A stretch of 64,000 nucleotides of DNA from Hymenolepis diminuta (GCA_900708905.1 CAADRB010000077.1:213326-277325), one strand, 5' to 3'; counted from the stretch's first letter, positions 10,483 to 21,284 are shown. Notes: generated by a model not told the origin, from the letters alone. Translations and numbers: made by a program.

Positions 10483-13243
10483 ATGAATAACTTCAAAATT
10501 GTCAACCCAGACGCAAACTGGAATTGCTTTGCGCACTTTCGCGAAATGCTTGCTCGACGAGAACGCCTCGACATTTTCATTAATGTGAGTCTGCAAATTA
10601 GAGACACCCAATTCCTTCTTAATAGACTAAGGAAGGTGAAGAGGTAGGTGGACACCTCATTGTGCTTTCAGCCTTCTTCCCTGTATTCGGGAAACATTTG
10701 AGTGGCTATGACGTTGTCCACGTCCGAATGTCGAGGTTTCCTCATGAGTAAGTTTATTACAATTTGCTGCACTTTATACTTTTGATAGAGTTGTTAATGC
10801 CGCTGTGGAATATGCATACGGTGGTATAGAAAATATATCACCGGAAGTCGCCCTCAGATTATATCTTCTGGCACACAACCTCCAAAACAAATCTCTTGTG
10901 GATGGGTGCACGAAGTTTTTGTGTGCCAGGTGAGTGGTGAATTGAAGGAACCGAAAGTGTCGGTGTTGAGTGAATGATTAAATATGAACCTTGAAATAAT
11001 AAAAATTTGACTGATGGACTATTTTAGGATTGAGGAGATAAATGTGAGTGAGGTCTGGTCAGCAGCTAACGTAACAAAGAATGAAGTTCTGATTGGGGTG
11101 TGTGCACCTCTTGTGGCAATGAACTGGGAGTTGTTTAGGGCATCTCGACTTTTCTATGCGGCTACGGAGATAAAAGGCATGATGAGCCTCCTTGGATGTC
11201 CTCGGATGGCACAGAAGTCGGCGACATCAAAAGTGAAGGCACTAATCCAGTGGAGGAAAGCGTCGAGAGATGAGGAAATACGAGCAGCTCGAACTTCTGC
11301 ATTCAGAGACATGGTCTCACTTCTGGGAATTCAATATACGTCTGATTTTATCACCATTCTCTTTGTGGAGGAAATAGACATTCCCAGAGAATGGAGGTTT
11401 GTTCAAATGACTGTATAAACCCCTGCTTTAATATCCTCAAATTTATCCTTTAGTCACTTTACTTCTATAATTTACAGAAAATTGGACCAGGAATGACACC
11501 GCTCACGGCCCCAAGACGATGAATACACTGAATTGTGGTAGAGTACCACCTGAAATCACACATAAATTTTAGAGGAGTACATGTGTCATCAACATGTGTT
11601 CCATAAATTCACCTGAGTGTTCCGTATTTCCACTTAAGGTTAAGGGAATATTGGAGAGGACATTTCATTTAAGCATATGGACGATATGAGCCTCCCTTCC
11701 ATTTTCACCTCATTCACGTATTCGAGCAGTTACTAGGCCATCTTTAGGTTTATTAGGAGAAGTTTGTGAAAGACATTTTGTCGATTTGCAGGAGTTGGCT
11801 TGCAGAGGCACGAAAGACTGCGAGGAAACAACCGATCCCTTCCTCCTCGATGTCTACTTCTTTCACTGAAGTGAAAGGACAATCTCTTAAGTATGTTGGT
11901 TTTCATTTCAGTTTGTTTTCACTTTACATTAAACATGAAATTCTGTGTCTTTACCTTTTTGTGTCGAGAAGTCAGGAAAGACTTGCAACATTTGGTCGTG
12001 CACTAGGCGGCACACTGGTGTCTATTCTCAACCCCGAATGTTCGGATGTGGAGATTGAACTCCAATTACCTGAAAGAGAATTCACGAATGTTTTTACATT
12101 TCAAGGTGAGTTCCTCTCCTCCTTGCTTTTTATTAAATAAGTGAAACGGTGAATGTCTTTCCCCTCCCATATCAGACAAACTAGTTTTTATCGGCGGTTG
12201 TGGAATCAATGCTGACTCAAAAAGAGTTGACTTGATGGATATCACAACAGGTCAAGTGTCATCTCTTCCGGATATGATAAAAACCAAGTGCTTCCCAGTA
12301 GGCGTGGGAACTGAAAAAGAAATTTTCGTCTTTGGCACTAGGATGTTTTCGTACTCCTCCGACTGTTTTTCGAAGGAAGTTTACGACGCTGCATTGGGAA
12401 GGTAATTTATATTTTCATTTTTATTTTCCTTTGGTCTTAAGAGAGTGAGAGTGTTGCTGCCTCCATCTAGATGGTCGCTTTTGCCACGCATGATTGAAGA
12501 AAGATTTGGGTGTGCTGCCGTCAACATTCCAGATACTGGCGTCTTGTTCATCGGTGGACTTGGAAGGAACGGATTTATTCTCCGCTCCACAGAGTTGCTG
12601 ACTCGGCGATCTGGTAAAGGAGGAGAGAAATGGCAATGGCGTCACTTCCCTCCTATGAATTATGGTCACCGTGGTTTTCCGCTTTCTGTTTATTTCCAAG
12701 GGAGAGTCTACGTTGTCGGCTATGTAGAATTCGTAAAGAAGATGGAGATGCTGGACGTGGAAACAGGTGGTCAGTGGACCTTCTTGAACTTCTTCCGTCA
12801 ACCCCTTAAAGTATTTTCAATGGCAAGAGTAGGCAATGAGTTATTTATTGCAGGTTAGCGAGTGATTCCTTCTCAATCCATTAGATCATTATTCAAATTC
12901 TAATGTTTTTATTAAAGTCAAATGAATTTGGTTTTTTATTCAGTATTTTAACAAATTAAGTTATTATCTCCTCACTTCTGCTTCATTATTTTTTGTGCAG
13001 TTTGTAATTCGCCTGCCCTTTATTCGATTAAACTGGATAGCAACCCAAAAGTAAGTTTGTTGGAGGCAGGTCTTTGTTCTCTCCTTTCAATCTGGTGGTT
13101 TTTACATCTTTTCCCTCTTTCCTCTCTCTTAGAGACGGCTTGCTAAATGGAGAAAAAGGAAATTTACTACTTTTGTGAATTTGATGATGGTTCATTTAAA
13201 TGATGGAATCACCGATATGGACACAGTCATCACTTCTTCATGA
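10483..13243 (+). CDS. K5: complete BTB-BACK-kelch (KLHL-like) gene
   Basis: Ten exons keep one reading phase: 10483-10584, 10626-10747, 10789-10929, 11028-11396, 11792-11890, 11969-12105, 12176-12401, 12444-12853, 13001-13050, 13133-13243. The total is 1767 nt, giving 588 residues, normal for KLHL proteins. All introns are GT-AG, the shortest 41 nt. BTB (about residues 1-121) has HLIVLSAFFPVF and VEYAYGGIENISPE. BACK (122-245) has EVWSAANVTKNE and KALIQWRKASRDEE. The kelch part (280-552) has FIGGCG, TTGQVSSLPDM, RWSLLPRM, LFIGGLGRNG, RVYVVGY. The end is TDMDTVITSS. Known members bind Cul3 through BTB/BACK and substrates through the propeller; that role is inferred. The start is the first in-frame ATG. 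This is the only complete copy here. Confidence 0.8.
11397..11791 (+). other. K5 intron between BACK and linker exons, holding an 'E5-like' conserved segment
   Basis: The splice E4-E6 (TGG AG|G AGT TGG) is in phase, so this 395-nt stretch can be an intron. Inside, after an acceptor-like TTTACAG at about 11480, lies a segment conserved in at least five copies (22.1, 28.9, 44.3, 48.2 and 57.5 kb) with core TLNCGR and, in several, an ending NAPE plus TAG. In K5 a one-base loss disrupts the MTPLTA frame. It could be an alternative terminal exon, or simply a region spared by recent duplication. Confidence 0.4.
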
Positions 13244-14029
13244 ACAAAGGCCATTTCTTGAGTGTTGATTTGCTGTTAATATTTTCCACGAAAATGAAGT
13301 ATTTATGAAATAGTAGATTTAAACTTGAATAAATGTGTGCGAGTAACATTATCCACTTTATTTTCACTTGCCTTATCTCACACTGATAAGAAGTCTTGGA
13401 ACAGAGGAGCAGTTGGTTATTCTTTGCCTTTTGATTGGACAAGGAACACATTTTAGCTCTAATTTGGAAGGAATTATGGAAGGTAAATCCCTGGAAACAC
13501 TTCAAATAGACTCGAGCATTTTAATTAGAGAAAAAGTGAGATTTCGAATAAATTGATGGATGTGAGACGGACTCTAATTCAATACCTTTGTTCATTTGCG
13601 TGGGAATATTTTGCAATTGAAGTATCACCTGGTTAAGTTTATAATGGAATTGAGAATGGTCATGGAATCCACGCACTCTAATTCAATACCTTTGTTCATT
13701 TCTGTGAGAGGGCTTTGCAGTTGAAGCACCACCTCATTTAGATTGCAATGAGATGTTTAGGTGGATTGTCTTCGGGTAGGTTCGACCTGTGTTGAAGAAT
13801 TCCACAAGCATTTCTTACCATTTAACAATGACTCCCAGATAATTGACCATCAGTTCGGTTAGGTCTAGCGAGGATTATTTGGTGAGATTAGTACGGAGGG
13901 AGTTCTTTCGATGCGATATTCATAAATTTGGTTATTGGAGGGAACAAGATGCATAATTTACAGTCAGTGAGTGATTTGGGATGACGACAAAGTTGCGAGG
14001 TGTAAGAGTTGGGTTGAATTAAATCGATT
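13244..14029 (+). repeat. K5 3' UTR and duplicated 3' flank
   Basis: No gene. Segments recur at 5.7-5.83, 7.27-7.64 (inverted), 32.26-32.75, 41.93-42.25 (inverted) and 46.14-46.44 kb (inverted). An internal tandem-like pair starts with CACTCTAATTCAATACC (near 13674) and a variant near 13570. Confidence 0.5.
13328..13333 (+). promoter_or_regulatory. polyadenylation signal of K5
   Basis: AATAAA 85 nt after the K5 stop codon, within a flank shared by many copies (ACTTGAATAAATGTGTGCG). The hexamer is conserved at the same place downstream of K60 (about 60.80 kb). Confidence 0.55.
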
Positions 14030-14165
14030 AATCGACTAAATGACCCAAGCGCCAGAAGTTTTTCTTCAACCTCCAGCAGTCCATATTGTAGTCTTTCATT
14101 AGAGCATACTATTTCTTCACTGCTCTGGGATCTCTCTCGTTCTCACCCCACCTCGTATCCAGTGG
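14030..14165 (-). repeat. dispersed repeat of about 130 bp, copy 1
   Basis: Its reverse complement matches 23190-23315: shared stretches include a CGACTAAATGACC-type start, ACCTCCAGCA, GTAGTCTTTC and GGGATCTCT. It is not part of the kelch unit and may be a short non-autonomous mobile element. No open frame. Confidence 0.5.
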
Positions 14166-15059
14166 CCTTAAATAACGGAAAGTAAATGAATTCGTTGAAC
14201 TGTCCAAATGGTGACTGATATAATGAATGACAGTTCTTTGCCTATCAAATTTTTCTTCGTTTTTATATTTAAGATCAAATTCTTACTTCGTTCCTCTGCA
14301 ATGAGAGGGACATTGTTTGGTCCACTTCCAGGTATATTTAAACCGACCAGCTCCAATTAACAGACCTTTCACACCGACACCGAACTGCCATGTCCATCTC
14401 TTTCCATTTTATGAAAAGCAGGATTTTCAACAATTATGACTCATACTTGATGATTGATGATCTCAGATATTCTTCGTCAGATTTGACTGCTTTGGTGCTG
14501 CATTGAATTCACACACTACGATAGCACTGATTCGATCTACCATCGAGAACTTGCCTTTCTGGAGTAACCTCGTTAACTTCACGTGATTAAACTCCGGGAG
14601 ATTCGCACATCCACGAATCACTGAAGATAAGAATTCCATATGATCAGTTAAACGCAAAGTTGAATACACGTCACCAATGCAGAACAGTCAAATGCTGCCA
14701 ATCGTAATACTGAGAAGTAACGCATTAGCGTTGAAATTTTGTGAAGGAAATAAATATAGCCAATGCAGGAAGGACAACAAGATTTATAACTGATACGCAC
14801 TTCATTTACTTCATTATTCACTAACAGCAAATGTTTGTCAAATTTATCGAATTTGTAAACTTGAAGGTACTCTTACGAAGAAGCAAAAAAGCATTCAATT
14901 CGTGTAGGTGGATTCCACGATTAACTTCACCTCGACCAAGGCAAATGGAACTGAAATTTTTTAAAATGAGGACACACACATTTATCTAAGTTTAAATTTG
15001 TTAATAGTGCAAATGATTCACTTTCTGAAAAAGGCCTTTGTTTATGAAGAAATGCCGAT
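14166..15059. other. Spacer with a divergent kelch E8-end fragment
   Basis: 14455-14640 (minus) contains an E8-like end with a GC-type donor (AAAGGCAAGTT) followed by about 120 bp that recur at 63.74-63.90 kb. The two belong to a kelch paralogue more diverged than the rest of the array. The remaining sequence (14166-14450, 14660-15050) shows nothing beyond kelch 3'-flank similarity near 14.9-15.05 kb. Confidence 0.4.
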
Positions 15060-15900
15060 TGGGCTCACTTCACCGATTTCATTATTTCAATAGGCGAATG
15101 GTCTAAACCCTATCAGTACGAACTCACAAGATTTCCTTCATTTTCCTAATTTAGCGTGCTGTCGCTAGGGAAGGAGATAAAGGGGCAAGAGTTAGGGGGC
15201 CATCGAATTGAAGGAAAGGAATGGGGGATTAACTCCAACGAACTTACTTTCGGGTCGCTTCCAGTTCAATCGAATATAGGCAGTAATCCAGAAAAAATTC
15301 AAATGTTCCCCGTTTATTTCAATAATAGATCAATACGAGTAAAACAAAAATGAATGGAAAAGATGATATTCGGTTGACCTTGGAAATAAAATTTTCATTG
15401 ATTTATTCAATCGAATGAGAAGGAAAATTGACAGATCAATTCACTAGTTTGCTTTCAACACGGTGTTCTTTATTCATTCCACACGGGACACCATGGACAC
15501 TTCATGCCTCCTCCACCTCCTCCATCACACTAACACCGCGTTAGCAATTCCGTGGAGCGGAGAGGCTCTTGGTTCCTTCCCACTCCAACGATGACCAAGA
15601 TCCCAGTGTCTGAAATGTTGACAACAACACACAACCTTCTTTCTTCAATCCTGTGTGTCAGAGACAACCACCTAGAGGTAGAGGACAATTATTTCTCCAC
15701 CACTCTTTAAAACCATCCAGTGGAATGATGACAAACCAAGAGGAAAAGTGAAATAGAACTTGCCTTCCTGAAACAGTCTCTTAAACTTCACTCGAATAAA
15801 CACCAGGAGAACCCAACATCATCCCATCGATAAATACCCTAATTTTGTTTTCGGTTGCCACGAAAGCGAGTGACTGCCCACCATTCTCCTTTTATCTATA
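15060..15900 (-). pseudogene. K15: kelch pseudogene with E9 deletion
   Basis: Minus order: E8 (about 15765-15890), first half of E9 (about 15465-15730, with RSTELL and glycine-loop remnants), then directly the E10 region (about 15245-15290) and E11 region (15060-15160). The second half of E9 is missing. The 15.15-15.42 kb part closely matches K40 at 39.91-40.18 kb, which keeps the half that K15 lacks. The E8 donor is of the GC type (GGAAGGCAAGTT). Confidence 0.7.
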
Positions 15901-16254
15901 ACCGCCCAAATTCATCTTGAATCCCACCCCATCATACCAACGTTGGTGACATATTGATACAAACCAGCAGCAGTAGCGATGCTATTGGGCTAAGCAGAAG
16001 CACAATATCACCTTGACAAACGGAACTTATACCTTTCCTATCTAATTCAGTTTAAGGTACACAAATATAGGCGTTCTGTGCCAACGCCAAATTTAAAACA
16101 TTTTGTACCTTGTCAGATATTGGAACCTTCCAGGTAGTCAGATTTGGACATTTTCTAAATGGGGGGCAGAGTATTTGTTTTTCACTAAAATTCCAATTCG
16201 CCCTTGTTGTACTTATCACATCTCCAACAATGTAACCGATCAGCCCTTGTCTTG
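15901..16254. other. unassigned single-copy stretch
   Basis: I see no ORF, repeat or kelch similarity here. It is one of the few stretches with no second copy in the window. Confidence 0.4.
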
Positions 16255-16735
16255 ATGAAAATGGTAGCGTGTAACATTCACTACACGCAATTCGATGAAG
16301 ATGTCGTTTATGAACCGTCGGTGTAGTACTTTGACTTCCTAGAAGATTTCCAGTATCCTGTGGCCACGGCCCTCTACTTCTTCAACTTCTCTGCCTTTCA
16401 TTACTAAAATAAGGAACAACACAGATGAAATAGCATTAGGTTGCCCATTCACTTCTGCTCCCAGTGAACTGCATAGAAAAACGTGATCTCAAGTGACAGA
16501 GCCATATCGTTTTCCCTTTCCTCAAACCCAACCAACTACTTGTTGATTTCATCCAGTTTTCCACCCCCACTTCCATCCGTATTTCATGCACTCCTTCACC
16601 TTAATCGCATTTCCTTCATTTTACATCGCATCCACTTTGAGTTGTATTCTGTCACTTGGACATGATTTCACTTGGCTGGTTACGAAGCTGCCGCTTTCTC
16701 TTCAGCAGAAGAAAGCGTAAACCCGAATCCGCCAA
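16255..16735 (-). pseudogene. U1 gene fragment, copy 1 (unidentified family)
   Basis: On the minus strand a frame reads SLGAEVNGQPNA, SSVLFLILVMKGREVEEVEG and RGHRILEIF, then a TAG. It aligns with copies at 24.2-24.4 kb (SLGAGAKGQSDV, RILEIFQEIK) and 54.1-54.3 kb. A second exon-like piece, LRFLLQ preceded by LADSG-type residues, lies at 16690-16735 and abuts K17. I do not recognise the family. The TAG after LEIF and missing neighbouring exons suggest a dead fragment. Confidence 0.4.
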
Positions 16736-17965
16736 GTTTAAAGGTCCACTGTCTGCCTGTTGCCATGTCCAGTATCTCTACCCTGTCCACGTACTCTCCA
16801 TAGCCAACAACGTAGACTCGTCCTTGGAAATATACAGAAAGCGGAAAACCACGGTGTTAATAATTCATAGGAGGGAAGTGATGCCTTTGCCACTTTTCGC
16901 CTCCTCCACCTCCTACTTCAGCAGACCGCCGCATCAGCAACTCTGTGGAGCAGAGAGGTAATCCATTTCCCTCCCTTCGACCGATGAACAAAACGCTAGA
17001 ATCTTGAATATTGACGACAGCACCCAGTGATCTTTCTGCAATCATGGGTTGGAGAAGCGACCATTTAGAAGGAGGCAGGAATTTTTCTTTCTTTTAAGGC
17101 CACCCGGTGACACAATATCCAACGGTATGTAAATATTAAAATTTAAATCGCATTTCTGAATCTGCCTCGTAAACTTCACTCGAAAAACGGTCGAGAGTGT
17201 CCGGATGTATCCCAGTGCCAAAGACAAAAATGTCTTTTTCAGTTCCCATGCCAACAGGGCAGAACCTGTCTTTTATCATGTACGGAAGAGACGACACTTG
17301 ACATGTCGAGACATCCATCATGTCAACTCTTTTTGAGTCAGGATTATTTTTACTTCGCCAACCACCGATGAATTCCGGTTTGTCTGATATTGGAGAAGGA
17401 AAGTATTCACCATTTCTCTTATTTTATAAAAAGCAAGGAGGAGAGGAACTCACCTTGAAATGTAAAAACATTCGTGCATTCTCATTCAGGTAAGTGGAAT
17501 TCAATTTCCACATCCAAACATTCGGGGTTGAGAATAGACACCAGTGTGCCGCCTAGTGTACAGCCAAATGTTGCAAGTCTGTCCTGTTTTCTCAACACAA
17601 AATAGAAAGACACAGATTTTAATGCTTTATGTAAAGTTTACATATACTGAAACGAAGTTCACCATACCCAGTGAATTGTCCTTTCGCTTCAGTGGAAGAA
17701 GTAGACATCGAGGAGGAAGGGATCGGTTGTTTCTTCGCAGTCTTCCGTCCCTCTGCGTGGCGCATCCGATATGCAAACTCTCCATTTTTAAACTTCGGTT
17801 CTGCTTGAAAAGCACATGAAGTTTGCAAAGTGATAGGGTTTATGGGACGAGGCACTGTACCACCCAGAGAATTTACTATCAATAAATAATGGAAATTGTG
17901 GCTTTGAGTATCATGAGTTCAACCTTGAAATGACCTCAAAATCATTCAATTTTGCACTCTTCTCC
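16736..17965 (-). pseudogene. K17: kelch-only pseudogene (class II, in-frame leader-E6 fusion)
   Basis: The clearest class II junction: one open frame (17619-17882) runs from the leader (NPITLQTSCAFQ, NGEFAYR) straight into E6 (MRHAEGRKTAKKQP, SSSM). E7 (about 17455-17605) has a TGA where K5 has Arg (LPE*E). E8 (about 17160-17390) is open (GTEKDIFVFGTG) but its donor is changed to ATGCGA. E9 (16736-17100) has LLMRRS and a glycine loop, then a TAA after PPMNY, and is cut off at 16735 by U1 sequence. E10 and E11 are missing. Confidence 0.8.
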
Positions 17966-18589
17966 CAACCTAATCTTACTGATCTGGATGACCACCTTAC
18001 TGAGAAGGTGAAAGGGTAACTTCTCGTGTCGCAGTGGAAGGTGAGAGTAACAGGATTCTTAATCATTAACAGTTTAGGCCTCAGATGATGCCTCGTGTTG
18101 GTGTGCAAATGAGTGTGTGGCATCGCAAAAATCTCCTTACTTACTGAACTATCCCATCTTAGATATCCCCATGTGATGATTAGCATCTGTGAGACTTCCT
18201 CGTGTCCACTTGAATTGATGAGTGACAGAATGTATCTAAAACCGCAGTATAGGAAGATTTGGTGGGAATTTGTGGGAAATTGGAATAACCGCAAAAGCCT
18301 TTCCAAGTTGCCACAAATCCCACAACTCAATAGTGATGTTTACTTTCGTTAATTTGGAGGGAGTAAATGAAATTATATTGTCGAAAACACTTCAAATAGA
18401 CATTTTAGAAGTCTTGCTTAATCAATGTGAGAGAAAGCGGGGTTTGTGAATGAGTAGATCGAGGTGAGGACAATCGTGGAATCCGCGGACATACTTTTGT
18501 CCTTTTTCGTAAGAATATTTTCGCTTCAGTTTTTGATCCTGTCGTCATTCCGTCGTCGACTAAATTTATTTCCTTCACAAAATGTCAAC
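17966..18589. other. spacer before the mitochondrial insertion
   Basis: 17966-18000 continues the K17 upstream leader. 18360-18560 resembles kelch 3'-flank sequence (plus orientation). The 139-codon minus frame at 17911-18330 overlaps leader sequence and has no recognisable domains, so I do not call it a gene. Confidence 0.4.
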
Positions 18590-18773
18590 GTTAATATGTT
18601 ACTCTCCGCTTCATTCTAGTACGTTTTGTACCGTCGGTTTACATTTTAGTCATGTCTTGTTAGATGTCATTGTGTTAATGGTTGTTTCAGCAGCGGGTTA
18701 TTATCGGTGTTTTGTGATTGTATGATATTGGCATTTTGTGGATTATATCTGATTATTTGTGTATGTATATTAG
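18590..18773 (+). pseudogene. cox3: nuclear mitochondrial insertion: 3' end of cox3
   Basis: Read with the flatworm mitochondrial code (TGA = Trp), the frame gives SSTFCTVGLHFSHVLLDV, then YWHFVDYIWLFVY and a TAG at 18771, the typical end of cytochrome c oxidase subunit III. With the nuclear code the same frame has stops at conserved Trp positions, so it cannot be expressed from the nucleus. The upstream part of cox3 is absent. Confidence 0.85.
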
Positions 18774-18774
18774 A

Positions 18775-18845
18775 TATTTGTTTACTAAGAGGTTATGGAA
18801 CCTGAAAAATTGTGATTTTCTTGAATACATCTGTTTACTTTTGTA
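18775..18845 (+). pseudogene. trnH: NUMT: degenerate tRNA-His
   Basis: Directly after cox3, where flatworm mitochondria place tRNA-His. A GTG anticodon (18812-18814) sits in a TTGTGAT loop flanked by an A-rich/T-rich stem. Other arms are too decayed to be sure. Confidence 0.45.
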
Positions 18846-18856
18846 TCAGCAAAGGA

Positions 18857-18894
18857 ATGATTAATATTATTCCAAGTAATCTGATTGACTTGCC
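18857..18894 (+). pseudogene. cob: NUMT: 5' end of cob (cytochrome b)
   Basis: An ATG at 18857 starts MINIIPSNLIDLPA. NLIDLP is the conserved cytochrome b N-terminus, and cob follows tRNA-His in flatworm mitochondria. The gene is cut at 18894 by an LTR. Confidence 0.65.
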
Positions 18895-19470
18895 TGCTAG
18901 CGGCAGATGGCTAACAGTAAATGAAAAAAGGAACACCAAGAATTGCGTAGACCAGGTTGTGTTGTACAAAGCTCGGTACAGAGTCTCAAGTGGAAATAGA
19001 GGATTGCAGGAGAAGGATTGAGGTGTGGAAGATGCGTTTGACGAGCTAGGGTCCCCGGGGTGTGTGTTGTGTGTGTCTAATGGAAGGCTATTTATAATCG
19101 ACACTTCGAGTGAGGACACGCATAAGGATATAATCGTATACGTGCTTTAATTGGTCGAGACGATTGTAGGAAAAGAAAGGGCCAGTGCAGACAAGACTGG
19201 CTGATAGCAAGGCCGACCATGCGGTGTCTGCTACTATCGTCCGAGGTGTGCTTACCTTTTCCATTCGATGAGAAATAGGCCAGTTGAGAACACACGATGT
19301 TTGTCTAGGGAGTGCTTGGGCCACAGAAAAGGTTAGAAGTTTACAGACATTACTATAAAGACAAGTTAATCGAATTTGGTGACGATTGGAGATGACGTAA
19401 GATAAATATATCGGAGAAGAAGGGATTCATCCTTCATCTTCATTCATTGCATTATTTGTTGCATGCTTTG
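18895..19470 (-). mobile_element. LTR of a gypsy-like element inside the mitochondrial insertion
   Basis: It begins TGCTAGCGGCAGATGG. Its reverse complement ends CCGCTA-type, like the LTR ends at 20251 and 58798. Its first 120 bp (AACACCAAGAATTGCGTAGA) match the fragment at 58.68-58.80 kb, and its far end (AAGGGATTCATCC) matches 58.62 kb. The right boundary is approximate and no target duplication is clear. It separates cob from nad2, so mitochondrial sequence was lost at or near this insertion. Confidence 0.6.
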
Positions 19471-19489
19471 GTTCTAGGGTGATGATATG

Positions 19490-19724
19490 TATTTTTATTT
19501 GGTTTTATTATTTTATTTGGGCGTTTATTTGTATTGTATACTTTTACTGTGTTGGGTAAGGGAACAGATTTATGGGCAAGTTTTGGGTGTTTCGCTTTTT
19601 ATTATTAGTTACCCCATTTTCTTTACCGTTGTTTTATAAGTTCAATGTTTGTGTGGCTATTTTTTATTCACCTTTTTGTCTTTTGGTTGTTTGTGGTTTA
19701 TACAGTTTTTCTGACGTAGTTTAG
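19490..19724 (+). pseudogene. nad2: NUMT: 3' end of nad2
   Basis: T-rich mitochondrial-type coding sequence. The final frame reads TPFSLPLFYKFNVCVAIFY and ends TAG at 19722. SLPLFYKF is characteristic of flatworm NADH dehydrogenase subunit 2, and tRNA-Val and tRNA-Asp arms follow as expected. A frameshift lies just upstream (near 19605). Confidence 0.6.
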
Positions 19725-19878
19725 GCAAAATGCTCATTTTACAGGTAAGAGAACTTATGTTTTGAGTTGTACTAAACGAAGTAGTTTAAGTTTAAATAAT
19801 TTTTGGTTTACGTCCTTGTTTACCAACTTAAGTTTATTTTGAAGAATTATAGTTTGTCTTGCTGTTGGAGGTGTATAC
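19720..19878 (+). pseudogene. NUMT: degenerate tRNA-Val and tRNA-Asp region
   Basis: A TAC anticodon (19740-19742, loop TTTACAG) follows nad2, as for tRNA-Val. A perfect five-pair anticodon arm ATAGT/GCTGT with loop TTGTCTT (anticodon GTC, 19856-19858) fits tRNA-Asp. Flatworm order is nad2, Val, Ala, Asp, nad1. I could not place tRNA-Ala. The solo LTR at 19879 cuts in right after the tRNA-Asp arm. Confidence 0.5.
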
Positions 19879-20251
19879 TGTTGGGTTCACAACGCTAACA
19901 AGGCTGATTGAATCACGTGCGCTGGAGCTCACCTCGGGAAGTGCGGCCATGTAACCGGTCGCGTTGAGATCAAATGCGGTGTGTGTGCAAAGCCCTCCCC
20001 AACCAATCAGCAATCAAGATCCCTGCAGCCCAGCATGGTTTTGTATTTAATGACGAAGCTTTTACATAAAAGCCACGAATTGGTCAATAAACCCTCTCCA
20101 CTCAGCATCTTTTTGGTTCTTACCACTTTGACCAGAATCTGGCTAATGTGGGAGTGAATTGATAATAGAGGACTCTGCTAGAGGCCATTCGGACTGCTTA
20201 GGAGGATTACTCAGGTGTAGCAAAAGACTTATTGGTGTAGCATCCGCTACA
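19879..20251 (+). mobile_element. solo LTR with 4-bp target duplication (ATAC)
   Basis: A 373-bp LTR from TGTTGGGTTCACAACG to GCATCCGCTACA (TG...CA ends), flanked by ATAC at 19875-19878 and 20252-20255. It contains TATTTAATGA and an AATAAA-containing GTCAATAAACCC. Removing it and one ATAC rejoins the mitochondrial sequence (GGTGTATAC + CAAGTTGCTGG). Truncated relatives are at 36948-37179, 52051-52254 and 62202-62405. Confidence 0.85.
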
Positions 20252-20990
20252 ATACCAAGTTGCTGGTTACGGTTTCTGGCTTTATGTCAGGTTTGTTAGG
20301 TTTATTATTGAGATTATTAATAATCTTTTTTTAATTATTTTAGGGGAGCCTAAGATTTTAGGCTATTGTCGATATCGTAAGGGGCCTAATAAGGTTGGTT
20401 TTATAGAGTTGTTACAGAGGTTTTCTGATTTCATGAAGTTGGCATTTAAGCATAAGTTTTATTATTTTCAGGGTCGTAGTTGTATAGCTTTGGTTGGGGT
20501 GTTTTTGTTGATTTGCCTGGTTGTTTTCTATTGTTTAATTTGTAGTTCGTACTTTACGTTTAGTTACTCTGAGTTTTCTTTTTCATGCAGAGGATGAGGT
20601 TGGTAAAATAGTTACCATTTTTGGATCCTATGTGTTCAGCTTTTAGTTCTGTTTGGTTCGAAGCACGTTTTATGTGCATTGTTATATGCTATTCGTTGTG
20701 CTAGGGTGGGTATAGTTTAAGTAGGTGCTATTACTCTCGTTTTTGATCTTTTCATGTTTGTATTCCGTGCATTTTTGATATGTATTTTGTGTGAAACTAA
20801 TCGAACTCCTTTTGATTATGCCGAGTCGGAGAGCGAGTTAGTTAATCAGTGGGTTCAAAACGGAGTGCAGTGATTTATTCATTACTTCTTTGTTTGCTTG
20901 TGAGTACGTAATTATTTTTGTGTTTTCTTGATTGGGCTCTATTATAATGATTGGAGGCGGATTTTGGGGATTTATTCTTATGTCTGTTCA
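20252..20990 (+). pseudogene. nad1: NUMT: nad1
   Basis: The frame reads [19 protein letters not shown], then [15 protein letters not shown], and later CETNRTPFDYAESESELVNQ, the hallmark segments of mitochondrial NADH dehydrogenase subunit 1. Frameshifts near 20600 and after 20870 break it, and it ends abruptly where rrnL sequence starts, so nad3, cox1 and their tRNAs are missing. Confidence 0.85.
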
Positions 20991-21280
20991 TTTCCTGTTA
21001 ATAAGAGATCTTATCGAATTAACTGTTTGCCACCTCGATGTTGACTTAGATGTAAATGTAGGCGCAGTAGTTTAATGTTTTGGTCTCTTCGACCTTTATT
21101 ACTCCATGAGTTGAGTTAAGACCGGTGTAATTCAGGCCGGTTCTTATCTATTTTAGACATTTACCAGTACGAAAGGACCGTAAATCTTTTTGTTAAGTAT
21201 GTACCTGTAAAATTCTCAGTTTTGCAAAAACTAATAACTAGTTAAGCCAAGTCCATGTGGTGTTTATCTAAATTTTCATG
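20991..21280 (+). pseudogene. rrnL: NUMT: 3' end of rrnL (16S) and tRNA-Cys
   Basis: The conserved large-subunit core is obvious: CCACCTCGATGTTGACTTAG, GTTAAGACCGGTGTAATTCA and CCAGTACGAAAGGACCG (21150-21190). Downstream, stem CAGTT/AACTA with loop TTGCAAA (anticodon GCA at 21224-21226) fits tRNA-Cys, which follows rrnL in flatworms. Mitochondrial similarity fades before kelch E8 sequence starts at about 21285. Confidence 0.85.
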
Positions 21281-21284
21281 CGTT

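Noticed and set aside
10626..10655. Reading the BTB exon straight through as one 108-codon frame ending VKR*
   Set aside because: The 41-nt GT-AG intron at 10585-10625 restores the frame into HLIVLSAFFPVF and keeps all later phases; K56 and K53 have the same exon boundary.
18835..19324. Minus-strand frames of 67-94 codons in the LTR within the mitochondrial insertion
   Set aside because: They lie inside an LTR-type repeat matching 58.6-58.8 kb and have no protein similarity I recognise.
20409..20597. A 62-codon nuclear membrane-protein gene
   Set aside because: It is the middle of mitochondrial nad1, flanked by other mitochondrial blocks and frameshifted; it lacks a nuclear start and splice context.
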